From positions 4,013,223 through 4,077,222 of the forward strand of contig NC_058515.1 of NCBI RefSeq assembly GCF_020382885.2: a stretch of 64,000 bases of DNA, read 5' to 3'. The stretch's first letter is position 1. Every line of letters starts with the position of its first letter. The translations under genes were made by a program, and so were the position numbers. The DNA is from Scatophagus argus. Taxonomy: Eukaryota; Chordata; Actinopteri; Scatophagidae. Below the pieces are notes generated by a model. The model worked only from the letters and a program-made list of their open reading frames with translations, was not told where the DNA came from and did not search any database. Below are positions 1 through 10,624 of the stretch, piece after piece.

Positions 1-305
1 GTCCTGGTGCTCCTCCTCCTCCCCCTCCCCCCTCAGCCGTCGTCCGAGACCGTCTTATGACCTCGTCGCTTGACCCATATGAGCGTCGGCCCCTCCCACC
101 TCCTCCGTCCTCGTACTACGCCCGAGATCGCAGTCCCCTCAGGAGAGCGCCTAGCACGCCAATGCCCCCAGCCAATAATGGCTATTCCTACGAGCGCTCC
201 CGTCTCTCCCCGGTTCCCCGGGTCCCGGCTTACGGAGTTCCAAGGGCCAGGGACCCCTACACAGACCGGCTGCCTCCGCCGCCGCCTGCACGCTATGCTT
301 ATTAA
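1..305 (+). CDS. rbm4: RBM4-type RNA-binding protein, C-terminal coding exon (5' partial)
   Basis: An open frame enters from the window edge (codons in phase from base 3) and ends at TAA 303-305. It encodes a low-complexity tail: a proline run, then [45 protein letters not shown] and a final [10 protein letters not shown]. This Arg/Ser/Tyr/Pro-rich pattern is what I recall from the C-terminal region of vertebrate RBM4 proteins, splicing and translation regulators whose RRMs and CCHC knuckle lie upstream and outside this window. A pyrimidine-rich stretch ending in CAG at 31-36 could be a splice acceptor, so coding may begin at 37 rather than run from the edge. The first ATG in view (57) is internal, not the start. 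Which rbm4 paralogue this is cannot be decided here. Confidence 0.72.
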   Translation, partial: PGAPPPPPPPSAVVRDRLMTSSLDPYERRPLPPPPSSYYARDRSPLRRAPSTPMPPANNGYSYERSRLSPVPRVPAYGVPRARDPYTDRLPPPPPARYAY

Positions 306-2060
306 GCAAGGCCCTGTGAAGGTGAGAATAGGTCTGAGGTAGACTGATGTTCATATCTTTTCTAAAATTACCATTCGTCCCTATAAAGGCAGAGGCAGCT
401 TGTCCTGTACGCTTTAGGAAGTGCCACTCAAATTTGTGAATTCGTTGGTAAAGTACGTCTGTGTGCTGACTTGGATTGCACCTACTATGATTTAAATATG
501 TGGCATTATCCGACAGACTGTTCACCCTGGGATCTCTGACTAAAGAACCGGACTCGAGATTCACAACTCGGAAAAAAAAGTCAACATGTAGATCAGTGGG
601 ATGGAACAACGTGCTTTGTACCAAGAGTTGCAGACAGTTCATTTGTGTCATTTGCTCTTTTTTCAGGATCGTCGTCCGACTGCGTCGCCGCTCGCTGCCT
701 CCTGATGCACGTGACGCTATCCCTTTCCTGTCTGGCTGAGCGCGTTTCGTTGCCCTGCGACGCTCACAGGAGGACGTGAATTGCCGACGTCTGTTTATGT
801 TTCCATTATTTTGGGACAATTTTTACACTCGTATTTTTTTCCCCCAGATTGTTTTAGTTGGTTATTGTGCTGTAGTATTTTTAATGCTTGACGTCTTGAG
901 TTAGGCGTTTTTTTTTTTAATTTGTACTCTTGAATACGTTTGAATAATTAGTGCTCTGATGTTGTGTGTGACCTTGGCAAACTGCATAACAGCAGCAGTT
1001 TTTAGGCGCTACTTGTGACTGTAGATTTAACTGATTTGAATCATGTTTGGTATTAAATCTAATCTGCACGTTGGTTCCATCAGTTAAGCTTTTCCATCGA
1101 AAACCAAACCTCCATGTGGCGTAGCTGTGAAAATTGAAGCATATTGACATATGAATTTGACAACTGTAGAAAGCAACTGTTAATAGGACAGTTACCGTGA
1201 AGCGTCCACATGTAAATTTACATTGTTGAACTTGTTTTTAATAAATACACTCTCAAAATCATCACCAGCGCTAAAGTACCTCATCAGTGTAATCGCTTGA
1301 ATTAATTCGAACACTCTGACAGGATCTTTCGGGACCCCCCTCCCCCCGCAAAAAAACCAAACAAACAAAAAAAAACAGTCAACTCATATGTAAAACTCTC
1401 CGTTCATAACTGAACTCACGCATAACAAACTTAAAATCGTCTCGACGATTAAAGGAATGTCTCCCCTCTGGTCTTGTCTGAACTGCTACACCTTTAAGTA
1501 TTCATTAGTGCCATTCACCTTGTAGCGTGTCCCCTTCAACGCCAGCTGTTCACATTAGAGCTTAAGAAGGACGTAATACACTCCAGGCAAACTCAGCCAG
1601 GTGAGATTCCATAACTGAGATAAGGTTACCTTGAGTCTGGGGGAGATGACATCAAAGGCTGCTGGAAACCTTCTGAGTCAACAGGTAAGTCAAGGGCTTT
1701 AACACTAATACTGAAGCAATGATAATGATGTAGACAGCATGTACAGTTGACAGTCCTTTTTTCAGGCACCCCAAGTGAACTGAGTATTGACTATGGTGTT
1801 AAACAGGATTTGAAGACTGTGGTTGTATTGGAATTTAAGAGAAGCATTCATGTTAAAGCTGGGCAAGAGTAAAGATTTTTGACTAGATGTAAATTCTATA
1901 CGTCTTGCAGATTTTTTTAAGCCACTGTTCAAGATGAATTCCATTAACAATATGAAATTGCTATGGTAACTGATTTTACACAGAATTCTGATTGACATGA
2001 GAGATTTACAGTAGTTTGCTTTGTGTTGCCATTTTGTGAATGACCTGCATGAATAAAGTA
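306..2060 (+). other. Spliced 3' UTR of the RBM4-type gene and flank
   Basis: Fifteen bases after the stop codon a GTGAG donor begins at 320. A strong pyrimidine tract ending in TTTTTTCAG closes at 666, which gives a putative 347-base intron inside the 3' UTR. Because the donor is so close to the stop, it should not trigger exon-junction-dependent decay. Poly(A) signals AATAAA lie at 1240-1245 and 2052-2057, so the terminal non-coding exon probably runs from 667 to about 1260 or 2075. No other gene is seen in this stretch. Confidence 0.55.
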
Positions 2061-2818
2061 TTTGAAGTCAACCTCCAGTCAAACATGATTTATTTTGTTT
2101 TATTTCTGACTCCACGTATGGTTTTGCAGACCAATCCTGACCCAGTATTCATGATACATATGTGAATATGATGTGGAAAGTTGAAGCCTGAAGTCCAGGG
2201 CTTTACAGTGAAGTAGGAGAAATCCTTTAGTATCCAGCAGTTAAATTTCAGATGCATGTGTATGTCTTTATACATGTGTGGAGTGAATCTTAAAACCTCT
2301 GCTGGTCTTTTTGTTTTTAATGTTGCACCTACTGGCAGTATTTATTTACAATTCTTAAAACGTAGATGGAAAAAATGACATCTGAGCAGCCCAGATTCAA
2401 GTCCACCACTCTGTACTCTCAGAAACAACTAACTACTCTCAGAAACTGCCCACTGCCAGTACTGTAAAGAGACTGGCCAAATATTTTGTCTCCAGAAAAA
2501 AAAAAAGAAATGTGAAAAGTGTGAAAAAAATGTATTTAAACATCAGTTTCTCACATATGGAGCAATAACTTTGTCAAAATAAAATACAGAAATCTCTAAA
2601 TCTTATTTATTGAAAATATTGAAATAAATAAATTGAACTGAACAAGTAAAAATATCAATTTTTAGCTCTTTCAACTGCCCCAGTTTCTCATTGTGTTGTA
2701 AGGGTGCATTAATTTCAACCAGAAATTGCACATTTACTTTCATGAATGTTCACATTCATCACTTGAGTTTAGTTGCAGTTTCACATGCATGATTAATTAA
2801 GAAACTAGATTAAGGATT

Positions 2819-2819
<1 letters not shown>

Positions 2820-2866
<47 letters not shown>
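2820..2866. repeat. (AT)n microsatellite
   Basis: About 23 uninterrupted AT dinucleotides. Confidence 0.95.
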
Positions 2867-2869
<3 letters not shown>

Positions 2870-3018
2870 AGCATAAACAATATTTATCAAGGGAAGTTGA
2901 AAGTTAAAAACTGAGCTGTTACTGGCAGCACTGTTTATCACCACAATGGAAAATACCAAGCAAGATATCAGTATTTATGCAGACCTCCTACTGCACACAA
3001 CCACATATCATATGTATT

Positions 3019-3043
3019 CAGACCACACTGTGCTTCCTGTCAG
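3019..3043 (-). promoter_or_regulatory. Receptor 3'-flank ETS/RUNX-like element, copy 1
   Basis: On the - strand this reads CAGGAAG followed closely by CACAGTGTGGTCTG. It is the shortened version of an element found about 290-590 bases beyond most receptor tail exons. GGAA is the ETS core and TGTGGT the RUNX core. Function is inferred only. Confidence 0.4.
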
Positions 3044-3324
3044 AGAATAATGAAAACCCCACTCCTCCAGTGTTGCAGACCAACATCTGAAAGTCGTCTG
3101 TCTGTCTGAGAACCTGGACAGCCCCTTAGCCCACCACTGACTCCACCTCCATCCGACAAAATAGGCCAGGGCTTATGTGACAGATATAAGAAAATAAAGA
3201 AGCACATGCAAAGTGAAACTCAGTGTAAAAAAGAGAGAAAAGATATTGAATTTGGCACATTAAAAGGTTTATATGATAAAGAAGCAGTTCCACTTAGAAT
3301 TGCAGTTCCAGTTGCTTCCTGAGT

Positions 3325-4691
3325 CTATCTGGTGGCAGCATACACAACATTTATCTCCAGCTCTTTGTCTGATGCAGGCCTGCAGCTTCTCTTCGGATTC
3401 GGATGGATATGCAGCGCGGCATAGTTCAGGTCATCTGAACAAAGATTCTGCTTTTGTGGACTGCGTTCTTCTTTTTCAACTGTGTATATGACCAAGAGAA
3501 ATGTCAAATGTTCAGTTCAATATCGTGTTAATTACATTTTGGCAAAAGCTGACATTTGGAATTAGACCCTCATTATTGGCATCACTTTGAAGAGGATGAG
3601 TGAACAAAACCAAAGACGGATTCGGTAGCTCTCAAAAGTACCTGTTGGAAGTTTTCTGATTTTAACCACCAGCCCGATGATGACCAATATGAGGGAGCCA
3701 GTGAGTCCGCCCAGGACCACAGTCAGACTAGTTATTCCACTGCACTGTTCTATAAGAAAGATAGTTAACCAATACATTAAAATGTTCAAAACTGAGTCCA
3801 TATAAATGCTTTACATTTTGCGTAATCGAGCTGTTCAATTAAAGAATCTTACTTTCAGATTTTCCATCGACATCATCATGAGAATCATCAGGGGAATCAT
3901 CCCCTTCAATGAAATATGAGATTAAATTCATGTTAATTTTCTTTTCCTGCGTCAGTGAAAACTTAACTGTATTGAAATTTAAGCAAATAGGAGTATCATG
4001 CTTTCTCATTTGCCAACATCACCATGACATTTGTCATTACCTTTACTGAAATAAGATTAATACAGTGATTCTTTAAAAAAAACAAGTCTATCATTGTCCT
4101 AGTTTGACAAAAATCAAACAGCTGTATACAGTGTACCTACATATCATAAAGTACACAATAGGAGAATTGACACTAAAATAAAGAATAAAAGTCTTACCTT
4201 GAACTTTTAAATGTATTTCATTCATCATTGTGTGTCTATTGATGTAAAATCCACAGAAATACATCCCAGAGTCAGATAAATTCACTCTTTTGATTTTAAG
4301 AGAAACAGTGGACACGTTGGAGGTCATTTCAAATTTTCCATTTTCATTTCCATCACAGAATAAAATTTCATTATCAGTCCCAAATGTAGAAGAGATACAG
4401 CTTATCTTGCTAGCTTTAATGACTCTGGACCAGAATGTTTGAGTCTGAACTGTGGAAATGTTAGAGCACGTTAATGTGACTTCTTCACCGGGCTGAACCT
4501 CCACGGTCTGAGACTCAGAGCCAGAGCCAGAGAGCCAACCTGAAACACACAGCAGAGACAACAAGAGATTTCTAAACCTGCAACAATACCTCTAAATAAT
4601 AAAATGATCCCACTGCTGCTTTAATGGTTCAATACCAGTACTTACTGAGGCTGCAGAGAAGTAAAGCTGAGAACAAAGTTAAGTTTATCAT
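3325..4691 (-). CDS. IgV-1: V-set inhibitory-type receptor
   Basis: Predicted single-pass leukocyte receptor of 233 aa. Exons: 4646-4691 (signal peptide, MINLTLFSALLLCSLS), 4198-4539 (V domain), 3853-3903 (acidic stalk with DDSHDDVD), 3642-3749 (transmembrane) and 3325-3479 (tail). All junctions are GT-AG and phase 1; the total of 702 nt stays in frame. The V domain has the B-strand Cys (TLTCSN), FW, an extra Cys pair (KISCIS and FCDG) and DSGMYFC. The tail has LNYAAL, an ITIM match, and ends VVYAATR. In the other genes the tail is split by an intron between ...QQSE and the ITIM exon; here both parts are in one exon. ATG 4691 was chosen because it opens the hydrophobic leader. The ligand and named family are unknown. 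Confidence 0.85.
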
Positions 4692-4747
4692 TGTGTGTAT
4701 GGTCGTCTCACTGCGATGACACTTGGTATTACTGAGCTTTTGTACAG

Positions 4748-4763
4748 TTGCAAAGAGGCGGGT
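4748..4763 (-). promoter_or_regulatory. Shared receptor promoter motif, IgV-1 copy
   Basis: On the - strand this is CCGCCTCTTTGCA, about 60-70 bases upstream of the ATG. Related CC(G/A)CCTCTTTACA words precede IgV-3 to IgV-9. No canonical TATA box is visible here, so it may mark the core promoter. Confidence 0.4.
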
Positions 4764-5248
4764 TCAGGTTCAAACTGCCCTCTTGCATTGCTTTCTAACG
4801 AGTGTCAATGCTACATCATAGACTCAAAGAGTGATTTACGAAGGTTCCCGTAAAACACAAAGGTGGACATATTCTTCAGCATGTCCTGTTTGAAAATTGA
4901 ACCACTTAATATTTCAGAATTAGCTGGAATCTAATCTAACTTTTATACTTTCAAAATTTTAATTCATGTCTACATATTACTCAGAGAAGACACCGCACAG
5001 CATTGGAATCTGGCTTTACCCTGAAGTTACCATATAGTTGTTGCTTTCAAAGTATGCAATTGGAACTTTAAAAGAGGCAAAGTTAGAAAGTTACAGGTGA
5101 ACACAGTGAAGCAGGTAGCAGCTAATGAACTGCAGATTTCCTCCATACTCACTGGGTCAAAAGCAAGTTAGTGCCCCTGGTGGACTGGATGTTTAAATTG
5201 TTTGCTCACATATTAGCTACATCAATTTTTAAGGTGATAACACATTAT
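4764..5248. other. 5' flank of IgV-1
   Basis: Non-coding spacer between the IgV-1 promoter region and a Tc1-like element. No exon, repeat family or RNA gene is recognised. Confidence 0.4.
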
Positions 5249-5700
5249 ATAGACAAAGGTATTGGGACACCCGACCATTACATCAACAAGTACTTTAATG
5301 TCTATGAATGCATAGACAGCTTTGCAGCTATAACAGCTTCCTCTCTTCTGGAAAGGCTTTCCACAAGACTGTGGAGTGTTTCTGTGGAACTTTTTGCCCA
5401 TTCATGCAGTAAAGCAATAGCGAGGTGAGGCACTGATGTGGGCCAGTCAAGTTCTTCCACACCAGACTCATCCAACCATGTCTTTATGGACTTTGCTTGG
5501 TGCACTGGAGCACAGCCATACTTGAATAGAAAAGGGCCTTCCCCAAACGGTTGCTGCAAAATTGGAAGAATAGCATTGTCCATAATGTCTTGGTCTGTTG
5601 AAATATTAAGATTTCCCTTCACTGGAATTAAGGGGACGAGTCTGATCCCTGAAAAACAATCCCATAAAGAGGTTTTGGATACTTTTGTCTGCATCGTGTA
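5249..5700 (-). mobile_element. Internally deleted Tc1/mariner-like element
   Basis: The ends are imperfect inverted repeats: TATAGACAAAGGTATTGGGAC on the left, and its counterpart ending in ACTTTTGTCT near 5690. Between them, on the - strand, an open frame (5302-5694) encodes the end of a Tc1-type transposase: LLQQPFGEGPFLF, APVHQAKSIKTWLDE, GVEELDWP, then a jump to LVESLSRREEAVIAAK. The stretch that normally holds the last catalytic acid ([13 protein letters not shown] in relatives) is missing. This looks like a non-autonomous deletion derivative rather than a working transposon. Confidence 0.75.
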
Positions 5701-6329
5701 CGTCTCTGTTTGGGGAAATTTCCCACTGCCCTTAAGTGGCTAAAATCAAGGAAAGCAGTTTAAAGAGTTAAAATGACTACAGTAAACAAGTTGTTCTGAT
5801 ACTGTTGTAGGTGGGTGAAGAAGCTGGTGGCTACAGTGATGAGGGCAGGTACAAATGGTAAGCAGTGGTTAGCTTTAGCTCCAAAAATAGACTAAGGGAA
5901 GTAGAATATACAGCTGCATTAAAAAACATGCTGCTGTGCTGAAGATCACAAGTTAACAGTAGCTGAATACAAAAGTGAGCTTATTTTCACACTTGTGCAC
6001 ACATTAGGTTGTTGATGTTGTTCCTTACATTGTGAAAGTCACACTTATGAGAAAACAGCAGCTTATAGCCATTTTTCCTGTGGTTGAAACTTTATTGTAT
6101 GCTGATAGAGGCAGTGCTGTTGGTCACAGAGGAAAAAAAGGCACAGAGGGCAGAAACTGACAGAGCACCCCACTGCAGGCTGAGTGTGTTAACAGCAGGT
6201 AATAACACATGTCTGTCAAGTCTATGATTTTCAAAAACATCTGTAAAACGTAGAGGCTGATTTTCTTTTCTTGATTAAAGAGTCAGCCAGTACTTTGGAC
6301 CTCATGATTTTCAAATCAGCAGTGAGGCA
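5701..6329. other. Intergenic spacer
   Basis: No credible gene. AT-rich non-coding DNA between the Tc1-like element and the decayed receptor copy. Confidence 0.4.
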
Positions 6330-6443
6330 ACTCAGTCTTCTCCTGTCAATCAGGTGAACGTTGCTCACACATTCACTGCTGCAGACCTAAGAGACTCTGG
6401 ATAGTCATCAGTGTTATTACTGACTGCATGACACACAGAGAGC

Positions 6444-6474
<31 letters not shown>

Positions 6475-6870
6475 AATAAAGGAGAAGGTGACACATAACA
6501 TATTGTACTGCCTTTTTCTTTTCCCCAAAGTGATGGTAACTGACACATAAAACTACATCAACATATCAATATAAAAACCATCAGATTCTCTTTGAACAGT
6601 TGCTTCTGTTGCCAAAATGTACTGATTTTGTGACTGGTTCTTGGGGAATATATCATGTGACTTTGAGTCTTCCTGTGGTTTGAGGCTTTATTTTAGGCAG
6701 ATACAATCTCGTAGTACAGGTTGGAAGTGATTTTACTTCCTTGCACCCTCCTACACGAAGCACCACAGCAGGTAAACATGATGAAGAATCAGTTCCACTT
6801 TTAGCTGCAGTTCCATTTACTTCCTGAGTCTGTCAGGCAGACAGCATAACTAACTTCTCACAGTTGACCA
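6330..6870 (-). pseudogene. Decayed receptor 3' end between IgV-1 and IgV-2
   Basis: The segment 6330-6420 resembles the 3' flank of intact copies (cactgctgcagacc, then tcatcagtg). At 6785-6860 there is a degraded match to the end of a tail exon (cttcctgagtctgtcaggc, compared with cttcctgagtctatctggt of IgV-1). No V or transmembrane exon is found nearby, so this is a remnant of a lost copy. An (AG)n run lies at about 6440-6468. Confidence 0.45.
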
Positions 6871-7791
6871 AAAGCTACCTGCACAATGACAGTTCATCTC
6901 TCATGAGCTTCTTCAATTATTACAAACACTACACGTTCTGTCCAATTCCATCAAACAACAAGAGTCACTGTTCCACTTTGGGGCTGGCTTGGTGAGGGGT
7001 TGCATCAATAAAAACCATCTGACAAAGATGTGTGTGACACATTTAATTTGAATGTATTTATATATAAAATTTGCAAAGGTCCAGTTTTTTATGTTTCTGT
7101 TTTGTTTTGCTAACCAAGATGAACAAGAGTGTGTGTCATTTAGCTGCAGACACCTTTCATGGTGGAGACAGAGGAGGTGCACCTGCTGTTGTTTAGATGG
7201 GATCGGTATGTACAGCCTGTAGAGTGAGTGGTTTCATATGCGGCTGCAGCAATTTTTTTTCACAAGTTTTAGAGGTTGACACCTCTTTTGTGATGCAGGT
7301 AGACTCGTACCATTGCTATAATTCAAAAGCTTCTGCATGTGAGGCTCATCTTTTTGCCTGCATGAAAGATGAGAGTAAACCTCATCTGGGTTCAAACCAC
7401 ACCACGCTATCTCTTCCTGTTAAACAAGTGATGTGTTGCTGATCTTCTTGTCCGCTTTTATACCCTGGTCATGACTATTTCTTTCAGATGTATGTTTAAC
7501 AGTTGACACAACAGCTGATTCTGAAACTGCACTGTTGCAGACTTCCATCTAACTGTATCTGTAAGAGAATCTAGACAGTCGTCAGTGTTTTTACTGGTTT
7601 CTTTTGCCAAACCCCCAAATCAAGTTTATGTGGTCTCAGATTAAAGGCGGGCGAAACAAAGGAAAAAATAAAGAAATGACAAGATGGCATTCTGAATGTC
7701 TCTGTGACAAAGTAAGAGTTTTTGACAACGTGATAGAAACCTGCACACAGGTCTATCAATAAAACAAAACCTAAAACGTGATGTTCCTCTT
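6871..7791. other. 3' flank of IgV-2
   Basis: Non-coding. It contains the shared ETS/RUNX-like element at 7393-7428 (AACCACA and CTTCCTG on the + strand) and the flank words found after other copies. No exon is supported. Confidence 0.45.
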
Positions 7792-8897
7792 TCAGCTGCA
7801 GTTAATAGCACAGACATCCTCCTGTCCTTCAGATGCAGGCCTGCAGTTTCTTTTTGGTTTTGGATGAAAAGACACAGTTGCATAGTTCAGCTCATCCTGT
7901 GGATAAAAGAATTTCCAGTTACCCATCTCACATAGCTGAGTGTGTAAAAAGACCAAGACTTAAAGCGGAGCATACAAACATTTAAAAATGACATGTAATA
8001 AACTTCACCTCTGCTTGCTGTTGATTTTGTTCTTCAGCATGAGCTAAAAGACAGAAACAGTACATCTGGTGTGCTGCTCTTGATGCATTTTATTGAATAA
8101 GAAGTTTTAGCATATAGGTGGAACTTCAAAAAGGATGTGAAAACATGATAAAATCTAATTACCTTTCTGAAGCTTCTTGATTTTAACAGTCAGACAAATG
8201 ACAATCGTACCGAGGAAAATAACCACACTGCCCAGGATCACACTCATCAACTGTGTTATTCCATCAAACACTTCTATAAGAAAGATCAATAAATCATTTT
8301 ACCTGTAGATGCGTGGGATCTGATTTATATTTAAATGGAAACAAATGACTAGCAAAAATACAATTTTTTATGTGAGGCAGGAAGAATAATTCGAAAGGCA
8401 CACTTAAACAGTCTTACCTTGAACCTCAAGATATGTTGTGCTTATTATAACTGGGTGTCCTCCTAAATAATATCCACAAAAATACAGGCCAGAGTCAAAT
8501 AAATCCACTTGTTTGATTTTGAGAAAGAGAGTAGAGAGGTTGGATCTCATTTCAAATTTTCCATTTTCAAATCCTCCACAGAATGAAGCATGTTCCAAAG
8601 CTGTGAACATAAAGGACACACACTGGGGCTGGGATCTGTTGACCAGCGTAAACCAGAGCATTTGAGTGGGAGCACTGGAGAAGTTGGAGCACAGCAATGT
8701 GACTTCTTCACCCGACTGAACCTTCACAATCTTAGACTCAGAATCGGAAACAGAGATCCAGCCTGAAGCAAACAGCAGAGCAATTAAACACCTAATTAAT
8801 TCAGTAATATGATTTTATTCCTTGTAAGTAGTGCAATAATTAGATACAAGTACTTACTGAGGCTGCAGAGAAGTAAAGCTATAATCAGGTTCCTCAT
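7792..8897 (-). CDS. IgV-2: V-set inhibitory-type receptor
   Basis: Predicted 211-aa single-pass receptor. Exons: 8858-8897 (leader MRNLIIALLLCSLS), 8418-8762 (V domain), 8163-8273 (transmembrane: ILGSVVIFLGTIVICLTV, then KIKKLQK), 8009-8043 (AHAEEQNQQQAE) and 7792-7896 (tail). The sum of 636 nt is in frame. The V domain keeps TLLCSN, FTLVNRSQPQC, FCGG and DSGLYFCGYY, so four cysteines as in IgV-1. No stalk exon was found. The tail carries LNYATV, an ITIM match, but ends INCS instead of VVYAATR, because the frame stops earlier. Frameworks are closest to IgV-1; it is a diverged member of the same family and stands outside the recent IgV-3/4/5 expansion. Confidence 0.84.
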
Positions 8898-8950
8898 TTT
8901 GATAGTATTACCATAATGATGCTTTACAACACTGACCTCCTCTCAGGGGG

Positions 8951-8966
8951 TTAGAAGAGGCGGAAG
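8951..8966 (-). promoter_or_regulatory. Shared receptor promoter motif, IgV-2 copy
   Basis: CCGCCTCTTCTAA on the - strand, about 60 bases upstream of the IgV-2 ATG. It is a weaker match to the motif in front of the other genes. Confidence 0.3.
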
Positions 8967-9035
8967 TGGAGTGTGTGCATATGTGTGCGCACACACACAT
9001 ATAGGCACACACTCCCTCTATATATAAATACTCTA

Positions 9036-10622
9036 CAGTGCATCTGGAAAGTATTTGCTTTTTCCACATTTTGTTATGTTACAGTCTCATTCCAAAATGG
9101 ACTAACCCTATAACGCCAAACGTATCATATTTGATACATGAGTTTTTCAGCCCTCCACATGAGTAGTGTAATATTTTTTTTTCCGAGAAAAACCTGATGT
9201 ATACAATCAGATACATGCAATGCACATATATGATATTTGAAATTTTGTTTGTTTGTTTGTTCAGAGGGACCAATAAATGCTCCAAGTTCAAAGAATTGGA
9301 ATTTTCTGTCAATTATTTAATGGTTTGGGCTTTACAGAGTTAAAATTAATTTATTTTCTCCCTCATAATTCAACACAAAATACCTCATAATGGCAAAGTG
9401 AAACAAGTTTGTTTGAATTTTTAGCAAATTTATTAAAAATGAAAAACAATAAACGTAACATGTACAATACTGTGTACAATACACAAGTATTCAAACCCTT
9501 TGCCATGACACTCAAAACTGAGCTCAGGTGCCTCCTGTTTCCACTGATCATCCTTCAGAGGTTTCTGCAACTTGAGTTGAGTCCACCTGTGGTAAATTCA
9601 GTTGATTGGGAGTGAGTTGGACACACCTGTCTATATAAGCCCTCACAGTTGACAGTGCATGTCAGAGCACAAGCCAAGCCATGAAGTCAAAGGAATTGTC
9701 TGTAGACCTCAGAGACGGGATTGTGTTGAGGCACAGATCTGGGGAAGGGTACAGAAAGATTTCTGCTGCATTAAAGATCTCAAAGAGCACAGTGGCCTCC
9801 ATAATCTGTAAGTGGAGGAAGTTGGGAACCACCAGGACTCTACCTAGGGCTGGTTGCCCAAATAAACTGAATGATCAGGATAGAAGGGCCTTAGTCAGGC
9901 AGGTGACCAAGAATCCAATGATCGCTCTGATAGAGCTCCAGTGTTGCTCTGTGGAGAAGGGGGAACCCTTAAGAAGGACAACCATTTCTGTAGCACTCAG
10001 GCCTGTATGGTATAGTGGCCAGACGGAAGCCACTCCTCAGTAAAATGCACATGAAAGCCCGTGTGGCATTTGCCAAAAGGCACCCGAAGGACTCTCAGAC
10101 CACGAAAAACAAAATTCTCTTGACTGTTGAAACAAAAATTGAACTATGTGGCATGAATGACAAGCATCATGTTTGGAGGAAACCAGGCACTGCTCATCAC
10201 CTGGCCAATACTGTTCCTACTGTGAAGCATGGTGGTGGTGGCATCATGCTATGGGGATGTTTTGCAGCAGCAGGAACTGGGACACTAGTAAGGGTTGAGG
10301 GAAAGATGACTGCAGCAATGTACAGAGACATCCTTGCTGGCAACTTGCTCCAGAGTGCGCTGGACCTCAGACTGGGGTGAAGGTTTATCTTCCAACAGGA
10401 CAACGAGCCTAAGCATACAGCCAACATCACAAAGGAGTGGCTTCAGGACAACTCTGTGAATGTCCTTGAGTGGCCCAGCCAGAGCCCAGACTTGAACCCT
10501 ATTGAGCGTCTCTGGAGAGATCTGAAAATGGCTGTGCACTGACGCTCCCCATTCACCCTGGAAAGAGAGAGTAACATAACAAAATGTGGAAAAAGCGGTG
10601 TGAATACTTTCCGGATGCACTG
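9036..10622 (+). mobile_element. Full-length but inactive Tc1/mariner-like transposon
   Basis: Both ends are preserved: CAGTGCATCTGGAAAGTA at the left and its reverse complement with CCGGATGCACTG at the right, flanked by TA on each side (9034-9035, 10623-10624). The ITRs extend through ccacattttgttatgttac. The transposase lies on the + strand from ATG 9681: a paired-like helix-turn-helix region (GYRKISAALKISKSTVASII, KLGTTRTLPRAGCP), then [23 protein letters not shown], and further on [11 protein letters not shown] and [13 protein letters not shown]. These parts fall in different frames and a stop follows 10377, so it cannot make an intact enzyme. It sits between IgV-2 and IgV-3. Confidence 0.9.
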
Positions 10623-10624
10623 TA

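Larger units (their letters stand above)
2061..3324. other. Intergenic DNA with a long AT microsatellite
   Basis: AT-rich spacer between the RBM4-type gene and the receptor cluster. It holds an (AT)n run at about 2820-2866 and, near its right end, the 3'-flank motif shared by the receptor genes (3019-3043). No credible coding exon is seen. Confidence 0.6.

Noticed and set aside
151-819. 222-codon - strand gene overlapping the RBM4-type exon
   Set aside because: It is a shadow of the GC-rich coding exon and UTR on the other strand, with low-complexity composition and no domain.
9079-9312. Short - strand ORFs in the left part of the Tc1-like element
   Set aside because: They fall in the transposon's non-coding left region and have no counterpart in related elements.
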